A DNA stretch of 46,795 nucleotides from CAYFWT01 sp964346955. Lineage in GTDB: Bacteria > Patescibacteriota > Minisyncoccia > Portnoybacterales > UBA2143. The stretch spans positions 1 through 46,795 of the forward strand of contig CAYFWT010000010.1 in NCBI GenBank assembly GCA_964346955.1, written 5' to 3'. This document shows positions 29,680-37,498 of the stretch, in pieces. The position numbers were made by a program, and so were the translations under genes. Below the pieces are notes generated by a model. It was given only the letters and a program-made list of their open reading frames with translations. It was not told the origin of the DNA and searched no databases. Numbering within the stretch: position 1 is the first letter of the stretch; every line of letters begins with the position of its first letter.

Positions 29680-30531
29680 ATGCCCTATTTCTCTATTATT
29701 GGTGGCGCTCCTCGCTATAGCCGAATGATTGCCCAAGAATTAAAGACCTTAGGAGCCAAGGTAGATATTTATCATTGGTCTCAACTCTTTCCCTTGCCTC
29801 ATAATTTAGAATTACCTCAGTGGGATTTAGTTTATTTAAGAATTGGTGGTGCTATTAGAATAACCTTTATGTTAACCAGTCAATTAGAAATGATGGGCTA
29901 TCGATTAGTTAATAAGCCGTCAGCAATTTTTAAAACCAATAATAAATATTTAGGAATGACCCTGGTCAAAGAAATAATAAAAGTACCAAAAACATATTTA
30001 ATTGGCAAACGCCTAGAAGATTTTCAAAAAATTCCCCAGCTATTAAATTTCCCTTTTGTAATTAAGCCAATATTAAGTATCCAAGGTAAGGGAGTAGTAA
30101 AAATAGAAAACCAAGAACAATTAGATAACTACCTAAATAAGTTAAATCAGGAAAGACTTATTGGTTATCCCCGTTTTGTTCAAGAGTTCATTCCTTTTGA
30201 GAAACTGATTAGAGTGGTTATGGTTGGTCAAGAAATAATTGACGCTGCTTACGATGAGCCCAAAGATGGCTGGAAATGCAGTGTCTGTCTAAATCCCAAT
30301 GTCAAGTCTTATCCTCTTAATGAAAAATTAAAAAAATTGTCTCTTAAAGTAAAAGAGGTAACCGAACAGGAAATATGTATGTTAGACCTCTTTGAAAAGG
30401 ATGGCCAATATATTTTTAATGAAATTAATAATCAGTGTGACTTAAGTTTGATGCAGCAGGCGACCGGAATAAATCACGCAAAAAAAATAGCCGAGTATTT
30501 AATTGCCCAAGCCAAAAGAAAAGTTATTTAA
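29680..30531 (+). CDS. RimK-like ATP-grasp ligase
   Basis: A 283-residue ligase of the RimK/LysX-type ATP-grasp group. K129 in FVIKPILSIQGKGVV and the G136-K137-G138 loop contact ATP. The metal site includes D236 and E248-x-N250 (IFNEINNQ). The N-terminal domain (1-90) has the PRYSRMIAQELKTLGAKVDI Rossmann-like preATP-grasp fold. RimK-type enzymes add glutamate or other amino acids to protein, peptide or amino-group carriers. It ends the cassette. No carrier protein such as LysW is apparent in the window. Confidence 0.84.
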   Translation: MPYFSIIGGAPRYSRMIAQELKTLGAKVDIYHWSQLFPLPHNLELPQWDLVYLRIGGAIRITFMLTSQLEMMGYRLVNKPSAIFKTNNKYLGMTLVKEIIKVPKTYLIGKRLEDFQKIPQLLNFPFVIKPILSIQGKGVVKIENQEQLDNYLNKLNQERLIGYPRFVQEFIPFEKLIRVVMVGQEIIDAAYDEPKDGWKCSVCLNPNVKSYPLNEKLKKLSLKVKEVTEQEICMLDLFEKDGQYIFNEINNQCDLSLMQQATGINHAKKIAEYLIAQAKRKVI

Positions 30532-30594
30532 TCTTTACCCTGGGTTTAAGCCTAAGGGTTTACAAATAGATAAAAATTTTTTAGGATTGAGCTG

Positions 30595-30613
30595 TCGTAG
30601 TCTCGAGCTACGA
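30595..30613. other. Inverted repeat upstream of the 30.7-kb gene
   Basis: TCGTAG (30595-30600) and CTACGA (30608-30613) flank TCTCGAG. The repeat lies about 60 bp upstream of the start codon and close to a TTGAGC (30587-30592) that could be a -35 box, so it could be an operator. Only the symmetry supports this. Confidence 0.3.
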
Positions 30614-30671
30614 TATGGCTAGAATAATCTAAAAGAAGGGCAATTTAACAATTTGAAAGGAGGGACGAAAA

Positions 30672-31352
30672 ATGGGTGCTAATGTCAAAGGGATTTTTGA
30701 TTTGTTGTTAGAGGCGGCGGGAAGAAACTATTACTTACGAATCGCCATTTCTCAACATGACGAGGTGATTGTCTTAAAGCGCCATCCCTATACCAGAGTT
30801 TTTGTCAACGCCAAGCTTTATGTGAAGCTTTATGAAGTTCTCCGATTAAAAGACCACTGTCTGCCAGTACCTAAGGACAGGCCCCTCAGCTATCCTTTTC
30901 CTCTAAAATGTAAAGGAAAGCATTACGACTTTGCGGAACTGGTCAGCGACACTGTACTGCCTGAAGTTTGGATAGACCTTTCTCCTTCTAGCCTGGTTAT
31001 CGCGATTAGCACATTCATCCGCCAACCTCCCTTTGATTTTGTTCGGATTGGCTTTGGAGACCAGGGAAACCAATTGGCGGCCAAGTTCTGGCGGGCCGAG
31101 AAAGGACTTCGGCCGTGGGAAGCTTCTCTACCTGGTTCAGTCCCCCATCGTTACGGGCCTGGTGCTTATCCGGTGAAAATAGACGTTTTAGGAGATTGGG
31201 AATACCAATATGTGGAAGAGGACCTTTCCCCTGACAGAATCCAGGCAGCCAGGGAACAACTCTGGGAAAGGTTAGTTAATCGGTTCGGAAAAGACAGCCC
31301 CCAAGTAAAAGAAGGTTTGACTTCTTTTGCCGAAGGAATCCTTGCCTACTAG
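30672..31352 (+). CDS. Hypothetical protein
   Basis: A 226-residue soluble protein that I do not recognise. No membrane helix or signal peptide is visible. It has mixed alpha/beta character with a proline-rich centre (KDRPLSYPFPLKCKG, near 78-92) and a helical, charged C-terminus. A strong Shine-Dalgarno sequence, AAGGAGGG, sits 8 nt before the ATG, which is unusual here. Codon use is richer in G/C third positions than the neighbours (the 60-base stretch 31141-31200 is about 52% G+C by count). A terminator follows directly, so it is a monocistronic unit. Base composition suggests recent acquisition, which is inference. Confidence 0.75.
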   Translation: MGANVKGIFDLLLEAAGRNYYLRIAISQHDEVIVLKRHPYTRVFVNAKLYVKLYEVLRLKDHCLPVPKDRPLSYPFPLKCKGKHYDFAELVSDTVLPEVWIDLSPSSLVIAISTFIRQPPFDFVRIGFGDQGNQLAAKFWRAEKGLRPWEASLPGSVPHRYGPGAYPVKIDVLGDWEYQYVEEDLSPDRIQAAREQLWERLVNRFGKDSPQVKEGLTSFAEGILAY

Positions 31353-31367
31353 CCCTTTTAGCAAAAA

Positions 31368-31403
31368 AGCCTATTCGTCTGCGGCGAATAGGCTTCTTTT
31401 TTT
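31368..31403 (+). terminator. Intrinsic terminator of the 30.7-kb gene
   Basis: AGCCTATTCG (31368-31377) and CGAATAGGCT (31385-31394) form a perfect 10-bp stem with a 7-nt loop, followed by TCTTTTTTT. Confidence 0.93.
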
Positions 31404-31404
31404 G

Positions 31405-31436
31405 AAAAAAATAGGGCGTCACTTGGCTGACGCCCT
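31405..31436 (-). terminator. Intrinsic terminator of the 31.5-kb gene
   Basis: On the minus strand, AGGGCGTC (31436-31429) and GACGCCCT (31420-31413) form a perfect stem with an 8-nt loop, followed by ATTTTTTT (31412-31405). It abuts the convergent plus-strand terminator. Confidence 0.9.
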
Positions 31437-31454
31437 TTCATATCCTCTGATTGC

Positions 31455-31826
31455 TCAGGATTTTTCAAGAACTCCCTGGAGAAACCTGGTCACGTTTTTC
31501 TCCCCCTCAATAAAACCAATATAGTAGGAGCCCGGGTGTTCTTTGTTCTCAAAGCTTAACCATAGGGCCGGTAGAATGACACTCCCATAGCTCAAGGGGG
31601 GCCGCCGTACCACTGAAGTATCATTTCTCTCGAAATGGTCAACGGTGCCGCTATCATGCTTCCGAGGAATTGTCCGAAATTTCTTATTCTTATAAATAAG
31701 CGAGAAAAGAACTGGGTCCAGTGGATATTTGTTCTTTCTCTTCAACCAAAGCCGCCATTCTTTATCTGGACTCTCAAGAAAATTCCTTACTAACTCCTCA
31801 TCAGGATCTTTAAAAGGTTCTATCAT
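31455..31826 (-). CDS. Hypothetical protein, small charged
   Basis: A product of about 123 residues that I do not recognise. It begins MIEPFKDPDEELVRNFLESP, is rich in charged residues and tryptophans, and shows no membrane segment. A strong Shine-Dalgarno (GGGAGGGG) lies 6 nt before this ATG; an ATG ten codons upstream (31856) would overlap the upstream gene's stop by four bases but has no such site. It is the second gene of a two-gene unit with the signal-peptide-bearing protein upstream and ends at a strong terminator. Confidence 0.7.
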   Translation of the reverse strand: MIEPFKDPDEELVRNFLESPDKEWRLWLKRKNKYPLDPVLFSLIYKNKKFRTIPRKHDSGTVDHFERNDTSVVRRPPLSYGSVILPALWLSFENKEHPGSYYIGFIEGEKNVTRFLQGVLEKS

Positions 31827-31852
31827 TTTCTTCCCCTCCCTTCCGATTAATT

Positions 31853-32128
31853 TCATTCAACCTTCCCTTTCAGGGGAACTTTTTCCTCGGTGTAAACCAC
31901 AGACAACCACTTGTCACTCCAGGTCTGGTCAACAATTAAGCAACTTTGACCTTTGGCCCAATCATTTACTGCCTTCTCCATCTCTTTTGCGTCCGATGTA
32001 TTGACGAAGAATTTGAATCGCACATTTTTCCAAATTCGTCCGTCTTTAAGATAATCGGCTGCCTGGATTGGGCTAATGACAGTAAGGCCAAAGAACAAAA
32101 CTAGAGTTAAGATAACTAACCTTTTCAT
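31853..32128 (-). CDS. Small secreted protein of unknown function
   Basis: A protein of about 91 residues. The signal peptide is clean: MKRLVILTLVLFFGLTVISP then IQA before ADY, a good signal peptidase I site. The mature part is about 68 residues, with two tryptophan-rich segments (DGRIWKNVRFKFF and TWSDKWLSVVY). ATG 32128 is preferred because AAGGAG sits 7 nt upstream; the longer frame from 32158 runs through that site. Its stop overlaps the alternative start of the next gene. No family recognised. Confidence 0.72.
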   Translation of the reverse strand: MKRLVILTLVLFFGLTVISPIQAADYLKDGRIWKNVRFKFFVNTSDAKEMEKAVNDWAKGQSCLIVDQTWSDKWLSVVYTEEKVPLKGKVE

Positions 32129-32218
32129 CTCTTTTCTCCTTTCTATTTTATTTTTCATGAACTAAAAACAAGATAACACAGCTGGTTATCTTGTCAATAA
32201 TTTAGCGCTCTGTTTTAT

Positions 32219-33430
32219 TTAACGAGATTTGGTTTTTATTTGGACAAACTTTCTTTTACCTACTTGGATAATCAGGCCATCTTTGACAGCTATTTCTTTC
32301 TGCCAGTCCTTGACTACTTGATTATTGATTTTAACCCCGCCTTGAGTGACTAATCGTTTAGCTTCACTTCTGCTAGGGGCTAATTTTGTTTGGACTAATA
32401 AATCTAATATCCTATATTTTTTAGCCGCTAATTTAAAGGCAGGCAGTTTGGATGGTTTTTCTTTTTCTCGGAAAATACGGTTAAACTCCTTTTCCGCTTG
32501 GCGGGCAGCTGCTTTGCTGTGGTGGATGGAAACAATTTCTCTGGCTAATTTGGCTTTGGCGTCACGAGGGTTTATTTTGTCTTCCTTTATTTTTTTATTA
32601 ATTTGAGCAATCTCTGCCATGGGCACATCAGTACAAAGCTCTAAGCCAAGAATAATAATTTCATCTGGCCAAGACATAATTTTACCATACATTTGATCTG
32701 GTTTTTCATCCAAGGTAATTATTTTACCAGCAGTTTTACCCATTTTTTGACCGGTGGGATCAACTAATAACTTGGTCGTCAAAACAAACTTTTCTTTTCC
32801 TTTGACTGCCCTCATCAGTTCCCGGCCGCAAAGCATATTAAAGGTTTGGTCATTGCCACCAACCTCTAAATCAACCTCCATGGCCAGACTATCATAAGCT
32901 TGAGCTAAGGGATATAAAAACTCATGGAGATAAATTGGCTTTTTCTTGGCAATTCTTTTCTGAAACATATCTCGAGTAATCATTTGCTGAACAGTAAAAT
33001 GAGAAGCTAACTCTATTAAATCAGCGAAAGTCAATTTATCACTCCACTGACTGTTGTAGAGAATTTTAACTGGATTTTTGCCGGAGAAACTTAAAATTTT
33101 ACTGGCTAATTTCTGATAATTTTTAGCGTTTTTAAGAACTTCTGCTCTAGTTAATTTTTTCCTGGCCACTGTTCTATCAGTGGGGTCACCAATCATGCCA
33201 GTAAAATCACCAAGCAAAAAAATAACCTGATGGCCCAAGGCCTGAAATTGGGCTAATTTTCTTAAAGTAATAGCATGGCCAATATGAAGAGTGGATGCTG
33301 AAGGATCATAGCCACAATAGAGCCGAATTTTTTGGCCAGACCTTAATTTTTTTTCTAAAGCTTGGGGGCTGGGATAAATTCTTTCCACCCCCCGCGTTAA
33401 AACTTCTTTAACTTTATCTTTTTGATTCAT
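32219..33430 (-). CDS. tyrS: Tyrosyl-tRNA synthetase
   Basis: A 403-residue class I synthetase charging tRNA-Tyr. The HIGH motif is intact (LHIGH, 48-52) after CGYDPSAS, and the KMSKS-type loop is KMGKT (about 229-233) in PTGQKMGKTAGK. The tyrosine-binding helix is VGGNDQTFNM (about 191-200). A C-terminal S4 RNA-binding domain (about 337-400) reads SRSEAKRLVTQGGVKINNQV. The arrangement matches the TyrZ-like bacterial form. A leaderless promoter precedes it, and it is transcribed divergently from the penicillin-binding protein gene. Confidence 0.95.
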   Translation of the reverse strand: MNQKDKVKEVLTRGVERIYPSPQALEKKLRSGQKIRLYCGYDPSASTLHIGHAITLRKLAQFQALGHQVIFLLGDFTGMIGDPTDRTVARKKLTRAEVLKNAKNYQKLASKILSFSGKNPVKILYNSQWSDKLTFADLIELASHFTVQQMITRDMFQKRIAKKKPIYLHEFLYPLAQAYDSLAMEVDLEVGGNDQTFNMLCGRELMRAVKGKEKFVLTTKLLVDPTGQKMGKTAGKIITLDEKPDQMYGKIMSWPDEIIILGLELCTDVPMAEIAQINKKIKEDKINPRDAKAKLAREIVSIHHSKAAARQAEKEFNRIFREKEKPSKLPAFKLAAKKYRILDLLVQTKLAPSRSEAKRLVTQGGVKINNQVVKDWQKEIAVKDGLIIQVGKRKFVQIKTKSR

Positions 33431-33436
33431 AGGTTT

Positions 33437-33465
33437 ATAATATCATCCTTGCTAAAAGTGGTCAA
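33437..33465 (-). promoter_or_regulatory. Leaderless promoter of tyrS
   Basis: On the minus strand: TTGACC (33465-33460), a 17-nt spacer, TATTAT (33442-33437), then 6 nt (AAACCT) before ATG 33430. Transcription should start at the A of ATG. Confidence 0.75.
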
Positions 33466-33486
33466 TTCTGGCAAAATAAGAAGGTA

Positions 33487-36033
33487 ATGGCAAAAAGAAT
33501 TATTAAAGCAATAATAAAACTTATTGTTTTTTGTTTTATCCTGACTGTTTTGGGAGTAGTCGGGGTTTTTGCTTATTTTGCTAAAGATTTACCTGACCCG
33601 ACTAAAATTAGCCAAAGGCAAATAGTTGAATCAACTAAAATTTTTGATAGGACCGGCCAGGTTATTCTTTATGATATTCATGGCGAAGAAAAAAGAACGA
33701 TTATCTCCTTTGAAGAAATACCTCAATATGCTAAAGATGCCACTATTGTTATTGAAGATGATGACTTTTATCATCATATTGGTTTGGATTGGCGAGGAAT
33801 TTTAAGAGCAGCCTGGGCTAATTTGAGAGGAAAAAAAATTGCCCAAGGCGGTTCGACTATCACTCAACAGTTTATTAAAAATGCTTATTTAGGAGGACCG
33901 CGTTCTGAAAGAACTTATCCCCGAAAAATCAAAGAAGCTATCTTAGCCTTAGAACTGGAAAGAAAATACACCAAAGATGAAATTTTTGGCTCTTATCTTA
34001 ACCAAGTCTCTTATGGTTCTAATGCTTATGGCATTGAAGCAGCCAGCCAAACCTACTTCAGTAAGTCAGCCAAGGAACTAACTTTGGCCCAAGCAGCTCT
34101 TTTAGCTGCTCTGCCTCGAGCGCCCAGTTATTATTCGCCTTATGGTTCTCATACTGACGAACTTAAAGCGCGGCAAGAATACATTCTAGACCGGATGGTC
34201 AAGTTCGGTTATGTTGCTGAAAAAGAAGCTAGCAGGGCTAAGAAAGAAAAGCTAGAATACGCCTCTCAAATTGAGTTGAGAGCCCATCACTTTGTCACCA
34301 TGGTCAAAGAATATTTAGAGAAACAATACAGCCGACTCTATGCTGACATCAACATGGCTGGCCTAAAAGTACATACCACCCTTGATTGGGACCTCCAACA
34401 GCTTGGCGAAGAAGTAGTCACCAATGGAGCGGGCCAAAACGAGGAAAAATATAAAGCGACTAATGCTGCTTTAGTAGCCCTTGATCCCAAAACTGGCCAA
34501 GTCGTAGCTTTAGTCGGCTCAAAAAGTTATAGTGAGGATCAATTTAATGTAGCGACCAGTCCTCATCGTCAACCAGGTTCTTCTTTTAAGCCGTTTGCTT
34601 ACGCGATGGCTTTAAAAAAGGGGTATAATCCTGAAACCATTTTATTTGATTTGGAAACTAGCTTTGGCAAATTCGGACCAGTTGGCCAAGAAGAAGAATA
34701 CTCGCCTAATAATTATGATTTAAAATTCCGGGGACCAGTCACTTTAAGACAAGCCTTAGCCCAATCAATTAACCTTCCCTCAGTAAAGGTTCTTTATCTA
34801 GCCGGGGTTCGAGAAACTATTAACTTAGCCCAAGATATGGGCATCACCACTTTAAAAGACCGCAGCCGCTATAGTCTATCTTTAGTTTTAGGTGGTGGCG
34901 AAATCAAACTTATCGATGAAGCAGCTGCTTACGGGGTTTTTGCCACTGAAGGAATTAAACATCCTTTAAATTTCATCTTAAAGGTTGAGGATGCTCAAGG
35001 GAATATCTTAGAGGAATACCAAGATAAACCAATCCGGGTTCTTGAATCTCAAATTGCTCGCCAAATTACCGACATTCTTTCTGATGAAGAGACGCGGGCC
35101 CCCATGTTTGGTAGCCACTCCAAACTTTATTTACCTGATCGGCCAGCAGCGGCTAAAACCGGTACTACCCAAGACTACAGTGATGGCTGGACTGTTGGTT
35201 ATACGCCCAGTTTAGTAGTTGGCGTTTGGGCAGGTAACAATGATTATAGTCAAAAAATGAAACTAGGAGCGGCTGGGGTCTATGTGGCAGCTCCTATTTG
35301 GAATGAGTTTATGAAACGAGCTTATCAGGCGAAAAGCCTAGAGGAATCACCCTTTAGGAAAACGGTGCTTTCCCATAACGAATTTACTCTGCCAAAAGAA
35401 ATAGAAAACTTTACCCTGCCAGAACCAACGCCAACTGCTACTAAGCCAATGCTTAATGGAGAATTGGCCTTTAGAAATAAGGTTAAGATTGACAAAATCT
35501 CCGGCAAATTAGCTACTCGTTTAACGCCACCAGACTTAATTAATGAAAAAATCTATCAAGAAGTCCATTCCATTCTTTATTATGTTGATAAAGATAACCC
35601 TTTAGAAGATTACCCTGCCGAGCCAACTCAAGACCCCCAGTTTTCAAACTGGGAAAAGTCAGTGCTTGGCTGGGCCAGTGGTCAACCATGTTCAGCTGGT
35701 GTCTGCTACAATCAGAACCCGCCCAGTGAATATGACGATGTCCATATCCCAGAAAACCAGCCAGAAATAAAAATCACCCGCCCTGAAGAAGGTGATTTGA
35801 TTAAACAAAATATTTTAACTATTGAAGCCCAAGCTGAAGCGCCCTTAGGAATTAAACAACTCGATTTCTTCTTTAACGAACAATTAGTTGGCACTGATAT
35901 GACTAAACCATATTCGATTACCTTTAATCTTTTTCCGTATTTAGTCAGCTCCACTCCCCAAACTATCAAAGTGCGCGCTTATGATCAGGTCCTTAACAGG
36001 CAAGAAGACGAAACCTTCATCATGATGGAGTAA
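33487..36033 (+). CDS. Class A penicillin-binding protein (PBP1A-like)
   Basis: A bifunctional peptidoglycan synthase of 848 residues. It has one N-terminal membrane anchor (about 9-31). The GT51 glycosyltransferase domain (about 50-225) has catalytic E90 in VIEDDDFYHHIGLDWRG, then GGSTITQQFIKN and LELERKYTKDEIF. The transpeptidase domain (about 325-620) has the S366-x-x-K369 serine in QPGSSFKPFAY, SIN in AQSINLPSVK and KTGTTQDYSDGW. A C-terminal Ig-like module ends the chain (about 755-848, ITRPEEGDLIK). The anchor and three motif sets all look functional, so the cell makes its own peptidoglycan. Confidence 0.95.
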   Translation: MAKRIIKAIIKLIVFCFILTVLGVVGVFAYFAKDLPDPTKISQRQIVESTKIFDRTGQVILYDIHGEEKRTIISFEEIPQYAKDATIVIEDDDFYHHIGLDWRGILRAAWANLRGKKIAQGGSTITQQFIKNAYLGGPRSERTYPRKIKEAILALELERKYTKDEIFGSYLNQVSYGSNAYGIEAASQTYFSKSAKELTLAQAALLAALPRAPSYYSPYGSHTDELKARQEYILDRMVKFGYVAEKEASRAKKEKLEYASQIELRAHHFVTMVKEYLEKQYSRLYADINMAGLKVHTTLDWDLQQLGEEVVTNGAGQNEEKYKATNAALVALDPKTGQVVALVGSKSYSEDQFNVATSPHRQPGSSFKPFAYAMALKKGYNPETILFDLETSFGKFGPVGQEEEYSPNNYDLKFRGPVTLRQALAQSINLPSVKVLYLAGVRETINLAQDMGITTLKDRSRYSLSLVLGGGEIKLIDEAAAYGVFATEGIKHPLNFILKVEDAQGNILEEYQDKPIRVLESQIARQITDILSDEETRAPMFGSHSKLYLPDRPAAAKTGTTQDYSDGWTVGYTPSLVVGVWAGNNDYSQKMKLGAAGVYVAAPIWNEFMKRAYQAKSLEESPFRKTVLSHNEFTLPKEIENFTLPEPTPTATKPMLNGELAFRNKVKIDKISGKLATRLTPPDLINEKIYQEVHSILYYVDKDNPLEDYPAEPTQDPQFSNWEKSVLGWASGQPCSAGVCYNQNPPSEYDDVHIPENQPEIKITRPEEGDLIKQNILTIEAQAEAPLGIKQLDFFFNEQLVGTDMTKPYSITFNLFPYLVSSTPQTIKVRAYDQVLNRQEDETFIMME

Positions 36034-36092
36034 AACAAATAAAGGATCTGGCAACTAAGCGGTCGCCCTAAGCCGCCTCAGACAAAGAAAAG

Positions 36093-36117
36093 CCCCCTGG
36101 AATTACCAGGGGGTTCT
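36093..36117. terminator. Terminator between the PBP gene and dnaN
   Basis: CCCCCTGG (36093-36100) and CCAGGGGG (36106-36113) form a perfect 8-bp stem with loop AATTA. The tail is TTCTTCC on the plus strand and CTTTTCTTTG on the minus strand, so it probably serves the convergent dnaN gene best. Confidence 0.8.
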
Positions 36118-36146
36118 TCCATTCATTCAGAATGACTTTAAAAACT

Positions 36147-37280
36147 TTAAATCTTAATCGGCATGACCACATAAGTATAGCTCATGTCACCAACTGGCCT
36201 CATGACCACTGGATTGGAACTATCATTTAGCCCTAAAATAATTTTATCGCTAAAAATATTATTCAAGCCATCTAAAAGATATCGGTAATTAAAAATTATT
36301 TCTGTTTCTTTGCCTTTGATATTTGTCTCAATCTGAGATTTATTCTCTCCAACATCTGCATCTTTAGCGGAAATCTCTATTAAGGATCTTCTGGGGGAAA
36401 GAGAAATCTTGATATCATTAATTTTTCCGCTAAAAAGACTGGCTATTTTAATATTATTGATTAACTCTTCTCTGTTAATAGTTACTTGGGTTTGGAAGCT
36501 ATCGGGAATAATCTGTTGATAATCTGGGTACTGTCCTTCTATTAACCGGGAGATAAGCTGAGCATAACCAAAATCAAATAAAATTTGGTTACCAGACAAA
36601 ACTATCTCCACTTCTTGTCCTTGTCCCCCCGCTGCAGTTTCTTTTTCTCCTAAAATCCTAATTAATTCTTGGATAGTTCTTTGAGGAACAATAAGTGATT
36701 GGTCCTTTAATTGCTCAATTGCAGAATTAGATTTAATCTCAATATTTTTTTCAGCTAAACGAAAACTGTCAGTAGCCGCTAATTTAATTAAACTTTTGTC
36801 AAATCTCATGTAAATACCAGAGATTTCTGGTCGGGATTCAGAAAGCGAAGCCATTTCTACTACCTGAGAAAAACTATTTTTTAAGAGATTCCCTTTAATT
36901 TTTAACAACGGTTTACCTTTAATTTTAGGAATAATGGGAAAATCTTCAGCGTCCAATCCTTTAAGGGTAGCTTTAAATTTTTCGCATTTCAGCTCTAATT
37001 GTTTATCTTTCACTTTCATTTCAATCTTTTTATTAGGCAAATTATTAACGAAGTCATTAACTAATCTAGCAGGGACGGTTATGTCTCCTTTTTCTTTAAT
37101 TTTTCCAGTTACCCAGCAGTTAATTCCTATTTCTAAATTTGTTGAAGAAACTCTTAATTTATTATTTTCTACTGAGAAAAGAATATTGTTTAATATCGGT
37201 AAAGTTAAATTTCTTCCAATAATTCTTTCGGTAATATTTAAAGCTTGTTTTAAATTTTCTTGAAGGCAAATTATATACAT
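36147..37280 (-). CDS. dnaN: DNA polymerase III beta subunit (sliding clamp)
   Basis: The 377-residue clamp encircles DNA and tethers Pol III. The N-terminus MYIICLQENLKQALNITERI, the GLDAEDFPIIP domain-1 end (about 104-114), ISGIYMRFDKSLIKLAATDS (about 153) and the C-terminal VVMRPVGDMSYTYVVMPIKI are all canonical. Three-domain length is normal. It follows dnaA on the same strand across a 218-bp AT-rich gap, the usual dnaA-dnaN order. Confidence 0.96.
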   Translation of the reverse strand: MYIICLQENLKQALNITERIIGRNLTLPILNNILFSVENNKLRVSSTNLEIGINCWVTGKIKEKGDITVPARLVNDFVNNLPNKKIEMKVKDKQLELKCEKFKATLKGLDAEDFPIIPKIKGKPLLKIKGNLLKNSFSQVVEMASLSESRPEISGIYMRFDKSLIKLAATDSFRLAEKNIEIKSNSAIEQLKDQSLIVPQRTIQELIRILGEKETAAGGQGQEVEIVLSGNQILFDFGYAQLISRLIEGQYPDYQQIIPDSFQTQVTINREELINNIKIASLFSGKINDIKISLSPRRSLIEISAKDADVGENKSQIETNIKGKETEIIFNYRYLLDGLNNIFSDKIILGLNDSSNPVVMRPVGDMSYTYVVMPIKI

Positions 37281-37498
37281 AATAGTTCAATAAACTCACT
37301 ATTAATATTAATAATTATTTATATATATAAATTTATTGTTATTATTAGTTTTTTAAGAAGTGGGGAAAAGTCTTTTTTTAGAATCTGGAATTTAGAATCT
37401 GGAATTTAGAAGATGTGAATTTTAAGTTAAATAATTTGTGAATAACCCCTTAATCACTCGGTTCTAAATTCTATATTCCATATTCTATATTCTAGGCT
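37281..37498. other. dnaA-dnaN intergenic region, candidate origin (oriC)
   Basis: The gap holds a nearly pure A/T tract (37301-37347) suited to DNA unwinding. It also holds one perfect DnaA-box match on the minus strand, TTATTCACA (37445-37437), and one weaker TGTGAATTT (37414-37422). Two direct copies of GAATCTGGAATTTA (37381-37408) and a TTCTA/TATTC-rich tract (37460-37496) fill the rest. No ORF or RNA is evident. Only one good box is present, so the call rests mainly on position and AT content. Confidence 0.5.
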
